A DNA stretch of 64,000 nucleotides from assembly GCF_000010725.1 (NCBI RefSeq), contig NC_013854.1:1-64000 (forward strand), read 5' to 3'. Both the position numbers and the translations under genes were made by a program. Of the stretch, positions 49,911-57,957 are shown in pieces (within the stretch, counting starts at the first letter, position 1; every line of letters begins with the position of its first letter). The notes below the pieces were generated by a model, which saw only the letters and a list, made by a program, of their open reading frames with translations, did not search any database and was not told the origin of the DNA. The DNA is from Azospirillum sp. B510. Lineage in GTDB: Bacteria > Pseudomonadota > Alphaproteobacteria > Azospirillales > Azospirillaceae.

Positions 49911-50828
49911 ATGGCTGATGCAAGCTTGGACCAGCCGGGCATGACCCGGACGAGCCCGGAGCGGCGCGAGACGTCAGCGCCCGGGACCGCGCCCGACGCC
50001 GTCGGCGTCGAAAAGGACACGGACGTCGAACGGCTGATGGACGGCATCCGTCTCGGCACTCTGGAGGTTCGGCTCGCCCGTTCCGCGGAGGAGATCGACT
50101 GGGCGCAGGCTTTGCGCTACCGCGTCTTCTATGAGGAGATGGCGGCGATCCCCTCTCCGGCGATGCAGGCCCAGGGCCGCGATTTCGATGATTACGACGG
50201 CGTCGCCGACCATCTGCTCGTCATCGACCATGCCCGCGGCAACGGCCCCGACATGGTGGTCGGGACCTATCGCCTGATCCGCCGGCCGGCCGCCGAAAAG
50301 GTCGGCCGCTTCTATTCCAGCGACGAGTACGACATCGGCCGCCTCGCCAGCTATCCCGGCGAGGTCCTGGAATTGGGGCGGTCCTGCGTCGATGCCGGCT
50401 ATCGCTCGCGCGGCAGCATGCAGCTGCTGTGGCAGGGCATCGCCGCCTATGTCTTCCAGCATGACATCGCCCTGATGTTCGGCTGCGCCAGCCTGCCGGG
50501 CATCGATCCGGACGCTTTGGCGGAACCGCTGTCCTATCTCTACCACCACCATCTGGCCCCGGCGGAGCTGCGGGCGACGGCATTGCCGGAACGTTTCGTG
50601 TCGCTCGACCGCATGCCGAAGGACCGTATCGATCCGAAGCGTGCGCTCAACATCCTGCCGCCGCTGATCAAGGGCTATTTGCGGCTCGGCGGTTTCATCG
50701 GTGACGGTGCGGTGATCGATCATCAGTTCAACACCACCGACGTGTGCATCGTGGTGAAGACCGATCTGATCACCGACAAGTATTTCAAGCATTACGAACG
50801 TCGCAGCCGCGACAATCAGACCGGCTGA
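49911..50828 (+). CDS. olsB: L-ornithine N(alpha)-acyltransferase (OlsB-like GNAT)
   Basis: OlsB transfers a 3-hydroxy fatty acyl chain from acyl carrier protein to ornithine, the first step of ornithine-lipid synthesis. The 305-residue protein shows ALRYRVFYEEMAAIPSPAMQAQGRDFDDYD, GTYRLIRRPAAEKVGRFYSSDEYDI, LELGRSCVDAGYRSRGSMQLLWQGIAAYV and PPLIKGYLRLGGFIGDGAVIDHQFNTTDVCIVV, all typical of OlsB/HlyC-related acyltransferases. A disordered leader of about 45 residues precedes the domain. It is followed eight bases later by a PlsC-type acyltransferase, the usual olsB-olsA pair. Confidence 0.88.
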   Translation: MADASLDQPGMTRTSPERRETSAPGTAPDAVGVEKDTDVERLMDGIRLGTLEVRLARSAEEIDWAQALRYRVFYEEMAAIPSPAMQAQGRDFDDYDGVADHLLVIDHARGNGPDMVVGTYRLIRRPAAEKVGRFYSSDEYDIGRLASYPGEVLELGRSCVDAGYRSRGSMQLLWQGIAAYVFQHDIALMFGCASLPGIDPDALAEPLSYLYHHHLAPAELRATALPERFVSLDRMPKDRIDPKRALNILPPLIKGYLRLGGFIGDGAVIDHQFNTTDVCIVVKTDLITDKYFKHYERRSRDNQTG

Positions 50829-50835
50829 GGCGATC

Positions 50836-51705
50836 ATGACCCGCACCGCCCGCGCCCTGGGGTCCTCCGGCCGCGGCGCCCTGCGCCTGACGCTGTATCT
50901 GCTGTGGACGCTGCTGCTGATCCCGCTGCAAGCCCTGGCGGTGGCGCGCGGCTGGCGGCTGTGCCGGACCCTGCCCGCCTTCTATCACCGGGTCTGTGCC
51001 CGGTTGATCGGGCTGGAGGTGGTGGTGCGCGGCAAGCCCGCGGCCGACGGACCGGTGCTGTTCGTGTCCAACCATTCCTCTTATCTGGACATCACGGTCC
51101 TGGGCTCGCAGATCGCCGGGTCCTTCATCGCCAAGTCGGAGGTCGGGAGCTGGCCCTTTTTCGGCGTGCTGGCCCGGCTTCAGCGCACGGTGTTCGTGGA
51201 GCGCAAGGCGCGCGGCACGGTCGACAAGCAGCGTGACGACATCGGCAGCCGACTTGATGCCGGCGACAGCCTGATCCTGTTTCCCGAAGGCACCTCCAGC
51301 GACGGCAACCGCACCCTGCCCTTCAAGACCGCCCTGTTCGCGGTGGCGGCCCGCCGCATCGACGGCCGCCCGCTGGCGGTCCAGCCGGTCAGCGTCGCCG
51401 CCACGCGGTTGGACGGCATCCCGATGGGCATCGCCTTCCGCCCCTTCTATGCTTGGTATGGCGACATGGATCTGGCGCCGCACCTGTGGCAGGCCTTCCG
51501 CCTGGGCGGCATGACGGTGGAGGTGGAGTTCCACCCGCCGGTGACGATCGACGGCTTTTCCAGCCGCAAGGCGTTGGCCGAGCATTGCCAGAGGATGATC
51601 GCCGACGGCGTCGCCCGCGCGATCTCCGGCCGTCCCGACGCTCCGCTGCGGGCGAAGCACGCCGCGCCGCCGCCGGGTGTCGCCGCCGCTTCCGGGAGCA
51701 CTTGA
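50836..51705 (+). CDS. olsA: 1-acyl-sn-glycerol-3-phosphate acyltransferase family (OlsA-like)
   Basis: This 289-residue membrane-associated acyltransferase has an N-terminal helix (LTLYLLWTLLLIPLQALAVA) and the catalytic motif NHSSYLDITVL (Nx4D variant of HX4D: H-S-S-Y-L-D). Also present are the substrate motif LFPEGTSSDGNRTLPFKTALF and the later VQPVSV. Pairing with olsB suggests it O-acylates lyso-ornithine lipid; a PlsC role in phosphatidate synthesis is the alternative. It is the last chromosomal gene before tRNA-Gly. Confidence 0.88.
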   Translation: MTRTARALGSSGRGALRLTLYLLWTLLLIPLQALAVARGWRLCRTLPAFYHRVCARLIGLEVVVRGKPAADGPVLFVSNHSSYLDITVLGSQIAGSFIAKSEVGSWPFFGVLARLQRTVFVERKARGTVDKQRDDIGSRLDAGDSLILFPEGTSSDGNRTLPFKTALFAVAARRIDGRPLAVQPVSVAATRLDGIPMGIAFRPFYAWYGDMDLAPHLWQAFRLGGMTVEVEFHPPVTIDGFSSRKALAEHCQRMIADGVARAISGRPDAPLRAKHAAPPPGVAAASGST

Positions 51706-51752
51706 ATCCGCTCTTGTATCCGCCGTGGCGGTCGCCTATAAACAGCGGGCGC

Positions 51753-51826
51753 GCGGGTGTAGCTCAATGGTAGAGCAGAAGCTTCCCAAGCTTACGACGA
51801 GGGTTCGATTCCCTTCACCCGCTCCA
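51753..51826 (+). tRNA. tRNA-Gly (anticodon CCC)
   Basis: The sequence folds as a standard cloverleaf: acceptor GCGGGTG/CACCCGC, D arm GCTC/GAGC, anticodon loop TTCCCAA giving anticodon CCC, T arm GAGGG-TTCGATT-CCCTT, and encoded TCCA end. It reads GGG codons. The integrase gene begins about 130 bases past its 3' end in the same orientation, so this tRNA is the probable insertion site of the element to the right. Confidence 0.95.
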
Positions 51827-51893
51827 AAATTCCCTAGGAAAATCAACGCCTTGCGCGAGTTCCTGGGCTCCTACCCCGAAATATCGTAGACTT

Positions 51894-51937
51894 TTTGGAC
51901 CAGTTTGGACCACCCGCGGTCCGCTGGTGTGGTCCAA
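51894..51937. repeat. Repeated TTTGGACCA motifs before the integrase gene
   Basis: TTTGGACCA occurs at 51894-51902 and 51904-51912, and inverted as TGGTCCAA at 51930-51937, between the tRNA and the integrase ATG. Such arm-type repeats often bind the integrase amino terminus or an excision factor. Confidence 0.5.
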
Positions 51938-51956
51938 TCTGTCTGGGGATCGGGGC

Positions 51957-53060
51957 ATGGCGACGATCGACAAGCGTGGTGACTACCAGTGGCGAGCCCG
52001 TGTCCGCCGCAACGGGAAGTCCGAGACCAAGACCTTCGAGAGCTACGAGGCTGCCCAACGCTGGGCGCTGGAGCTTGAGGGCAAGCTCGTCGGCGATGAG
52101 TACCAGGATCGGCGGCAGGCGCGTGCAACCACCCTCGCGCAGGCGTGCGCCTGGATGGCCGAGCACCTCGACCGGCGGCAGGCCGACACCAAAAACAAGG
52201 TCAGCAAGCTCAACTATTGGCAGGGCAGTGAGTTCGCCGACTGGTCGTTGGTGTCGCTTCGCCCGGCCGACTTGATTCGCTGGCGTCGCCGGGTTCTTGA
52301 TGAGGACGGTGCCGACGATGGCGAGGTTGCCGGGCCGGAAGCTGAGGTTGGGCCGCAGACAGTCGTTCACCGTCTCAACGTCCTGGCGCAGATCTACCAG
52401 CGCTGGTCCTTGGCTCACGACCAAACCCTCAACTGCCCTGTGACCAAGGGCGTGCGCCCCAGCCTGCCCGGCGGGCGGGACAGGCGATTGGATCCCCATC
52501 ATGACGAGGACGGCCACGACGAGGAGGTCCGCCTCCTCGCCGCTGCCGCCAAATCGTCGCGGCCATGGTTGCAGGCGGCGATCGTGATCGCCCTGGAGAC
52601 CTGCATGCGGCAGGCCGAACTTGCGGGGTTGGCGTGGGATCGTGTGCGGCTGGACGCGGCTTACCCTTACGCCGACCTTCTCCGGACCAAGAACGACCGC
52701 CCCCGTCGCGTTCCGCTCTCCGCAAGGGCCGTCGAAGCGTTCGCCAGCCTGCGCCCTGACGGCACCATCGCGGCCATCGGCAAGCGTCCGGTCTTGCCGG
52801 TTGAAACCGGCCGGGGCGTCGCGCATGCTTTCCGCGACGCCGTGTCCGATGCGGAATTCCCTAACCTAAGGTGGCATGATCTGCGGCATGAGGCCATCAG
52901 CAGGTTGTTCGAGAACACCGACCTTCGAGACCACGAGATCATGGCCATCAGCGGGCACCTGCGCCCAGAGATGCTTGCCAGATACACCCATCTTCGGGGT
53001 GATAGACTGGGAGCGAGGTTGCCGGGCGGCAGGCTGCATAGGAAGAGCGGTGAATCATGA
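51957..53060 (+). CDS. Tyrosine-type site-specific integrase
   Basis: This 367-residue phage-type recombinase has an N-terminal AP2-like/arm-binding region (MATIDKRGDYQWRARVRRNGKSETKTFESYEAAQRWALELE) and a core-binding region (LSKLNYW-type helices). In the catalytic domain the arginine is in LETCMRQAELAGLAW, the HxLR box is in WHDLRHEAISRLF, the histidine is in SGHLRPEMLARYTHL and the tyrosine in ARYTH. The ATG follows GGGGATCGGGG. Location beside tRNA-Gly indicates that it integrates the element there. It overlaps the next gene by four bases. Confidence 0.93.
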   Translation: MATIDKRGDYQWRARVRRNGKSETKTFESYEAAQRWALELEGKLVGDEYQDRRQARATTLAQACAWMAEHLDRRQADTKNKVSKLNYWQGSEFADWSLVSLRPADLIRWRRRVLDEDGADDGEVAGPEAEVGPQTVVHRLNVLAQIYQRWSLAHDQTLNCPVTKGVRPSLPGGRDRRLDPHHDEDGHDEEVRLLAAAAKSSRPWLQAAIVIALETCMRQAELAGLAWDRVRLDAAYPYADLLRTKNDRPRRVPLSARAVEAFASLRPDGTIAAIGKRPVLPVETGRGVAHAFRDAVSDAEFPNLRWHDLRHEAISRLFENTDLRDHEIMAISGHLRPEMLARYTHLRGDRLGARLPGGRLHRKSGES

Positions 53061-53671
53061 ATCGCTATTCTTTTGACCTGATCATCAAGCATTCCAATGA
53101 GACATCATTAAAAGTTCGAAAAGAGTTCCGAAAAGAAGTCTCTAACGTTAAAACAATATTTACAGTTCTTGATAATCTCTTTCGAGGGAAGGAGCAGTAT
53201 CCAATAAGTCTACAAAGAAATGTACAGCTTGCACTTATATCAAGATTCACAAACCACATTTTTTCCCTGTTTTTACTTAACGAAAGAGGTTTGATTCTTG
53301 ATGCATTCAACGCATCACGTTCCGCAATAGAGACCACAGCTTTCTATTGGCTGGTCTGTGTGGATCCCGGCGCCGCGAACCTGTACCAAGGAGAAAGAAG
53401 TTTAGCGCCTGTGAAAGTAAGGGAAATGCTAGAGGCTCGAGGAGTAGACGTGAAGGATCTACGAGAGCTCTACAGCCTCGAAAGTGGAATCAGCCACGTC
53501 GGCAACGACTCCGATAATCTCCAAATTAGATGGGAGGAGAAGAAGAGTGGAAAACTTCTGATTGGTGGCAGCTTCGACCCTGAAGTACAGAAGCATATAC
53601 TCAACTCCATACCAGCTATGGCCGCCATGTTCGTCCAGCACGACCCTGACTGCACCGTTACCTATGAATGA
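53057..53671 (+). CDS. Hypothetical AT-rich cargo protein
   Basis: This 204-residue protein has unusually AT-rich codons compared with every neighbour, a sign of recent transfer from a different host. It is soluble, with a central helical segment LALISRFTNHIFSLFLLNERGLILDAFNASRSAIETTAFYWLVCVDPGAANLYQGE. Regularly spaced R/E/N residues there recall DUF5677-like helical proteins, but this is only a resemblance. It is translationally coupled to the integrase (ATGA). It could be a defence or host-interaction gene; no function is claimed. Confidence 0.75.
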   Translation: MNRYSFDLIIKHSNETSLKVRKEFRKEVSNVKTIFTVLDNLFRGKEQYPISLQRNVQLALISRFTNHIFSLFLLNERGLILDAFNASRSAIETTAFYWLVCVDPGAANLYQGERSLAPVKVREMLEARGVDVKDLRELYSLESGISHVGNDSDNLQIRWEEKKSGKLLIGGSFDPEVQKHILNSIPAMAAMFVQHDPDCTVTYE

Positions 53672-53801
53672 CGGGAACCTCCATGGAGGCGCCTTCCTGT
53701 CTATGACTTTGCTGGAATCGCGCTAAGTATTTGACGACGAACAACTTCCTTGCCTACGCCACCATGGCGATCCTACCTTGGGTTGGCGGGTAGCAAGCCA
53801 T

Positions 53802-53870
53802 GTTTTCGCTTCGCGAAAACCGTTGACCACTCCCTGCGGTCGCGGACAACGGCTTGCCCTGCCGGGGGCT
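53802..53870 (+). other. Candidate origin of transfer (oriT)
   Basis: Between the cargo gene and mobC lie a perfect hairpin GTTTTCGC-TTC-GCGAAAAC (53802-53820) and a second inverted pair, CCGTTG (53820-53825) with CAACGG (53847-53852). CTTGCCCTG followed by CCGG begins right after it. IncP-type (MOBP) relaxases nick in YATCCTG/C eight to nine bases past an inverted repeat, so the nick may fall between 53861 and 53862. The position next to mobC and the relaxase supports this; the exact nick is an inference. Confidence 0.42.
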
Positions 53871-53876
53871 CAGGGA

Positions 53877-54263
53877 ATGGATACGCAGCAGCGTCGAGGC
53901 CGAGGCGGTCGCCCCCGCAGCTCCTCCCCACGCACCGCCCAGGTGTCGGTGCGCATCTCCCGCGACGAGCGCGCCCGCCTGGAGGAGGCCGCAGGGCCGC
54001 GCGGCCTCGCCGAGTACCTGCGCGCCGCCGGTCTTCGGCGATCGCCCCGGATCACCCGCAACGTCCCGGCCTTGAACGCGGAGGCGTGGCGCCAGCTGGC
54101 GCCGGTCCTCGCGAACCTCAACCAGTTGGCGCGCGCCGCGAACGAGGGGCGCCTCGTCCCGTCGGCCAAGGTACTGCCGGTGCTGGCCGACCTCGCCGTC
54201 GTTGCGCGCGCGCTGCGGGCCGCCCTGCTGGGGCAGACGGCCGAGGACGAGGACGCGACGTGA
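53877..54263 (+). CDS. mobC: MobC-like relaxosome accessory protein
   Basis: This 128-residue basic protein has a ribbon-helix-helix-like part (TAQVSVRISRDERARLEEAAG) and the MobC signature near the C terminus (LAPVLANLNQLARAANEGRLVPSAKVLPVLADL). MobC proteins help the relaxase open oriT. The ATG follows CTCAGGGA; a longer upstream frame would run through the oriT-like hairpin and is rejected. Its stop overlaps the relaxase GTG by four bases. Confidence 0.85.
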   Translation: MDTQQRRGRGGRPRSSSPRTAQVSVRISRDERARLEEAAGPRGLAEYLRAAGLRRSPRITRNVPALNAEAWRQLAPVLANLNQLARAANEGRLVPSAKVLPVLADLAVVARALRAALLGQTAEDEDAT

Positions 54264-56752
54264 TCGGCAAGCTCACCAAGGGCCGAGGCGCACGTGGCCT
54301 CGCCGAGTACTTGCTCGGTAGCCACGACCACAGCGGTGAGGAACGCCCCCGGGTGGTCGTGCTCGGCGGAACCTTCGCCGGGCAGCCCCCCCGCGAGCTC
54401 TCCCGCGAATTCGGCCAACTGCATGCGCTGCACCCTTCCCTCGGGGTCCACGTGGCCCACGTCAGCTTGCGCGTGCCAACCGACGAGCGCGCCCTCAGCG
54501 ACGAAGAGTGGCACCGGATTGGCGCCAGCTGGGCCGAGGGTATGGGGTTCGATGGATACGTCGTGGTCGGGCACGGAGACCACGTCCACGTCGCCGCCTC
54601 GCGGATCCGGCTCGACGGCTCCGTCGTCTCCGACTCGAACGACTGGGCGAGGAGCGAGGCCATCGTGCGCCGCATCGAGGAGGTGCATGGCCTCCAACGG
54701 GTCGAGGCGTCCCACCTCCTCGAACCCGAGCGCGCGGTCACCCACCGGCGGGCGCCAACCGCCGCAGAAATCGCCATTGCCGAACGGGGCGACACCCCGG
54801 CCGCACAGGTGATCGCCGACGCCATAGCGGCGCAACTTGACCGTGGCCCCATCGCCGCCAGCGACTTCGTGAAGCAGTTGGAGGAGCGAGGCATTGCCGT
54901 CCTGCCGAACCTCTCCACGACCGGCAGGCTCAGCGGATTCGCCTACGAGTTTGAAGGCCACCGCGTGACCGCCAGCGTCATGGGGCGTGGCTTCACTTTG
55001 TCGAACATGACCAAACGAGGGCTGGAGTATGACCCGGACCGAGACCTTGAACCGCTCCGTGCGCTCTGCCGCAGCCGTGCGGACGGAGACCCTGCGCGCC
55101 GAGATGAACGAACTGGAGCAGATGAGCCAGGACGTGGCCGAGGCGCTGAAGGATCTGCAAACGAGCCGGGCGCAGACCGTCGAGGACTTGGCGCGCCAGT
55201 TGGCGCCGCTCGCGGCGGCCATGGCGTCACTGACGGAGGAGACCAGGCGCACGTTGGAGCGCGTGACCCAGCAATCGGCGGCGGGTCATCAGCAGGCAGT
55301 GACAGCGGTCAGGGGCTCGACCCAGGCAGCCCAGCAGGCGGCGGACCAGTTGCGGGCGGGGATGCTGCGGGTAGAGGACCAGACCAGGCGCTTGCTGGAG
55401 GGGCTGCGCGACGCGAGGGAGACGCCGCCGCCCAGCCCGTGGCCCCCGGCGCTGGTGGCGGCCGTGGTGCCGCTGGCGGCGGTCCTGTGGCTCGCGTGGC
55501 GGGTGGGGGTGATGCCGAGCCTGTGATGCTGGAAGGGGACGATGCCGATGCAGCCGGACGATTCCTTCGTCGGTGGGCGGCGGCCGAGCGCCGCAGGCTG
55601 ACCGCCAACGCCACTCGGCAGACGATCACCGGAGAGGGACTGCCGTCCCTGTCTCTGGGGGGCGGGGGCAAATCTGTTGACGCCGGCGAGCGGCGTCAAC
55701 GTCAGCAGAAACCTGAAGAGGAGCGCCGACCAATGCCGCAGCCGACCTGTTCCCCCGCGACTGGCCCGGCCTTGCAGCGCGTGCAGGCCCTCGCCGGGCT
55801 CGTCCCCTCAGGCGACCGCACCCTTGATCAGGTTCGCCGCCAGCTGGCCGCGTTCGGAGCCGAGACCTACGAGTTCCAGCCGTTACCGCCGAAAGGGTCC
55901 GACCTCCCCAAGGAGCGGATCCGCCGGTCCGACGGCGCCGGGGTGGAGCGGTCGCTCGGCTGGCTCAAGCGGATGAACATGCAGGGGTATGACATCTACA
56001 TCCGCCCGGCCGCACCGGACGGGCACGCCGCGCCGTTCGTGTTCGTGGACGACATCGGCAGCGACGTCGTCCAGCGCCTTGAGGCCGACGGGCTGCCCCT
56101 CGCCGTCGGCATCGAGTCCAGCCCCGGCCGTTACCACGGGTGGGTGCGGGTGGGCACCGGCCCCGTGGATCGCGCGGAGGTCACCGAGGCTGCCCGCCTC
56201 GTCGCGCAGCGGTATGGGGGCGACCCCTCGTCCGCGGATTGGCGTCACTACGGCAGGCTCGCCGGGTTCACGAACCGGAAGCCCGAGCGGCGCACCCCAA
56301 GCGGCCAGCCCTTCGCGATGCTCCGGGCAGCCTCGGGCGGCAACGTCGCCCCGGCCGCCGAGAACCTGCTCTCCGACGCCCGGCAGGCGATCGAGTGGGC
56401 CGAGCGCGCCCGCCAGCGAGCCGAGCAGGAGCGTCGGAGCCTCGCTGCCTACCGAGGCGACCGACGCCAGCTGGAAGGCGCTATGGCGGCATTCCTCGAC
56501 GTCCGCGAGAAGGTCCGCACCGCCAAGGAGGGCGACCAGTCGGCCCGAGACTACGGTGCCGCGTTGGCGCTGCTGCGCCGCGGCTACACCGACGAGCAGG
56601 TGGCCGCCGCCATGCGGCAGGCGTCCCCTCATGCAGAACAGCACAGGTCCAGTCGGGATTTCGACTATGCCGAGCACACGGTTGCCAAGGCCCGCCGCAC
56701 CATCGATTCCACGCCCTCGCCTTCGAGGGCGCCCGGACCACGGAGACGATGA
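54260..56752 (+). CDS. mobA: Relaxase fused to RepB-type primase (MobA/RepB)
   Basis: This 830-residue fusion protein has three parts. Residues 1-250 form a relaxase domain (MIGKLTKGRGARGLAEYLL, HVAHVSLRVPTDERALSDEEW, and metal-binding HGDHVHVAASRI) of the MOBP type. Residues 257-422 are a Gly/Ala/Arg-rich linker that is the shadow of another gene. A RepB-type plasmid primase occupies about residues 540-690 (YDIYIRPAAPDGHAAPFVFVDDI, SSPGRYHGWVRVG, DWRHYGRLAGFTNRKP). It should nick oriT, lead the strand and prime replication. The GTG start overlaps mobC. An internal start can yield the primase alone. Confidence 0.9.
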   Translation: MIGKLTKGRGARGLAEYLLGSHDHSGEERPRVVVLGGTFAGQPPRELSREFGQLHALHPSLGVHVAHVSLRVPTDERALSDEEWHRIGASWAEGMGFDGYVVVGHGDHVHVAASRIRLDGSVVSDSNDWARSEAIVRRIEEVHGLQRVEASHLLEPERAVTHRRAPTAAEIAIAERGDTPAAQVIADAIAAQLDRGPIAASDFVKQLEERGIAVLPNLSTTGRLSGFAYEFEGHRVTASVMGRGFTLSNMTKRGLEYDPDRDLEPLRALCRSRADGDPARRDERTGADEPGRGRGAEGSANEPGADRRGLGAPVGAARGGHGVTDGGDQAHVGARDPAIGGGSSAGSDSGQGLDPGSPAGGGPVAGGDAAGRGPDQALAGGAARREGDAAAQPVAPGAGGGRGAAGGGPVARVAGGGDAEPVMLEGDDADAAGRFLRRWAAAERRRLTANATRQTITGEGLPSLSLGGGGKSVDAGERRQRQQKPEEERRPMPQPTCSPATGPALQRVQALAGLVPSGDRTLDQVRRQLAAFGAETYEFQPLPPKGSDLPKERIRRSDGAGVERSLGWLKRMNMQGYDIYIRPAAPDGHAAPFVFVDDIGSDVVQRLEADGLPLAVGIESSPGRYHGWVRVGTGPVDRAEVTEAARLVAQRYGGDPSSADWRHYGRLAGFTNRKPERRTPSGQPFAMLRAASGGNVAPAAENLLSDARQAIEWAERARQRAEQERRSLAAYRGDRRQLEGAMAAFLDVREKVRTAKEGDQSARDYGAALALLRRGYTDEQVAAAMRQASPHAEQHRSSRDFDYAEHTVAKARRTIDSTPSPSRAPGPRRR
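55029..55526 (+). CDS. mobB: MobB-like protein nested in another frame of mobA
   Basis: This 165-residue product is read from a frame shifted relative to the relaxase-primase. It has a long helical, glutamine-rich coiled-coil-like region (EMNELEQMSQDVAEALKDLQ, LEEGLR-type heptads) and a single membrane helix at the C terminus (PPALVAAVVPLAAVLWLAWRVGV). RSF1010 mobB is likewise contained in mobA and has a C-terminal membrane segment. GAGGG precedes the ATG by seven bases. The low-complexity character of the host frame in this stretch argues that this is the frame under protein-level selection. Confidence 0.8.
   Translation: MTRTETLNRSVRSAAAVRTETLRAEMNELEQMSQDVAEALKDLQTSRAQTVEDLARQLAPLAAAMASLTEETRRTLERVTQQSAAGHQQAVTAVRGSTQAAQQAADQLRAGMLRVEDQTRRLLEGLRDARETPPPSPWPPALVAAVVPLAAVLWLAWRVGVMPSL
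55733..56752 (+). CDS. repB: Separate RepB' primase from an internal start (candidate)
   Basis: Inside mobA, in frame, an ATG is preceded by GAAGAGGAG with nine bases spacing, a stronger ribosome site than that of mobA itself. It would give 339 residues covering only the primase domain, comparable to RSF1010 RepB', which is also made from an internal start of mobA. RSF1010 RepB' primes both ssi sites of the vegetative origin. Expression from this start is inferred, not seen. Confidence 0.6.
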   Translation: MPQPTCSPATGPALQRVQALAGLVPSGDRTLDQVRRQLAAFGAETYEFQPLPPKGSDLPKERIRRSDGAGVERSLGWLKRMNMQGYDIYIRPAAPDGHAAPFVFVDDIGSDVVQRLEADGLPLAVGIESSPGRYHGWVRVGTGPVDRAEVTEAARLVAQRYGGDPSSADWRHYGRLAGFTNRKPERRTPSGQPFAMLRAASGGNVAPAAENLLSDARQAIEWAERARQRAEQERRSLAAYRGDRRQLEGAMAAFLDVREKVRTAKEGDQSARDYGAALALLRRGYTDEQVAAAMRQASPHAEQHRSSRDFDYAEHTVAKARRTIDSTPSPSRAPGPRRR

Positions 56753-57552
56753 TGCGCGACGATGACGCCGACGACCTCCCCCCTGAGCACACCCCATACG
56801 CCGACCTGCTGCGTTGGCTGACGCAGCGCCTGGGGCGCCGTCCGACTCTCGCTGAGGTGGCCGAAGTCCGCGCAGCGCAGCGCGAGGCAAGCCGCCGCCG
56901 GGCGCGGAGGGCGCCCCGGCCCACGCTTGGAGGACAGCGGGCGCCCTCCCCCCGGGAGATCGTCCGCGAACTCCTCACCGGCCCGGAGGGCGTGGCCATG
57001 CTGGCCGCCATCGGCATGTTGCCGGTACTGCTGGCAGGGCTGGCGCAGACGCGCCGCCACGACGAATGGCTCACGAGACCGGAGACCGTCCAGCGCCTCG
57101 CCAAGGCCGCCGCCGAAGCGCCTCGGACTCCTCAGTTCGAGCTCCCCATGCGACGCCAGATTGCTGGGCTTCGCGCCTACTTGGAGTGGAAGCTCGGGCT
57201 TGACGACGAACCTGTTCCGGTCGGGTTCATGCCAGCCGAAGTCGAGACCGTGAATCCCAACGTCGCCGCCGCTGTCAACGCAGGGACCGACGATGCTGCC
57301 CGAGCGCTGCTGGCACAGCTGGAGGCCATTTCAGAAAGCGGCGCTCGGCTGATGTTGCGGCGGCTGCGCGACGAGGGCGCCCAGCTGCTCCAGCAATATG
57401 GCGCCTCACTCGGATGGCGGACGGGCGAGCCGCCAATCGGCCTGGTTCAACCGCCGCCTCCACCGCCACTCCCGAGTGAGGCAGAGGAGGACTGGGCAGC
57501 TATCTCGGCAGCCACGGCGCCGACGCCACCGTCTCCAGGCAACCCCCGATGA
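56749..57552 (+). CDS. Hypothetical protein of the mobilization operon
   Basis: This 267-residue protein begins MMRDDDADDLPPEHTPYADLL. It contains a conserved-looking N-terminal block (RWLTQRLGRRPTLAEVAEVRAAQREASRRR), a hydrophobic stretch (GVAMLAAIGMLPVLLAGL, possible membrane helix) and a proline-rich tail (VQPPPPPPLPSEAEEDW). No family is recognised. It overlaps the relaxase-primase stop by four bases and is itself overlapped by the next gene, so it belongs to the mobilization transcript and may be a relaxosome or coupling accessory. Confidence 0.72.
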   Translation: MMRDDDADDLPPEHTPYADLLRWLTQRLGRRPTLAEVAEVRAAQREASRRRARRAPRPTLGGQRAPSPREIVRELLTGPEGVAMLAAIGMLPVLLAGLAQTRRHDEWLTRPETVQRLAKAAAEAPRTPQFELPMRRQIAGLRAYLEWKLGLDDEPVPVGFMPAEVETVNPNVAAAVNAGTDDAARALLAQLEAISESGARLMLRRLRDEGAQLLQQYGASLGWRTGEPPIGLVQPPPPPPLPSEAEEDWAAISAATAPTPPSPGNPR

Positions 57553-57781
57553 GCGTTGCCTACCGAATCGTCGGCGGCATCACCGAGACGGCGGAGATCC
57601 CGGCAGAGGGGCTGCCGGTGATGCTCTCCCGCGCCGACCTGCACCCGCGTCTCCTGCTGCCGGGGCAGGAGGGCGAGCACTGGCCCGCCCTCCTGCCCGT
57701 CGTCAGCGAGATCTCGGCGCGCGTGGCGCCGTGGGCCACTTGGTGGTGGGGCCCGACCATCGAGGGCGACTGGCGGGCACC
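57549..57781 (+). pseudogene. 5' part of an HExxH-motif gene split by IS21 insertion
   Basis: The first 77 codons (MSVAYRIVGGITETAEIP onward, ending GDWRA) are intact and overlap the previous gene by four bases. The frame then enters the insertion sequence. Joining the bases before the insertion to those after the repeated GGCACC gives an uninterrupted 236-residue protein, so the IS inactivated a formerly complete gene. In this piece no catalytic motif is present. Confidence 0.85.
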
Positions 57782-57957
57782 TGCATATTTCGGCGGAAAG
57801 CACCCAGCGGGAACGGCGGAAAGCGCCCGGGCAGAACGGTGAAAGCGCCCAGCCGTTTCGGTGAATTCGCCCACCCGTAGGAGTGGTGGTATCGGGGTCC
57901 GAACCAGCCTTTGGCATCCCCATGATCTTTCCACGGCACAGGCCAAGGAGGATCGGG

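Noticed and set aside
53750-54259. In-frame upstream extension of the relaxase gene
   Set aside because: It would overlap all of mobC and the oriT-like hairpins and reads as Arg/Pro-rich; the GTG at 54260 gives the canonical relaxase N terminus.
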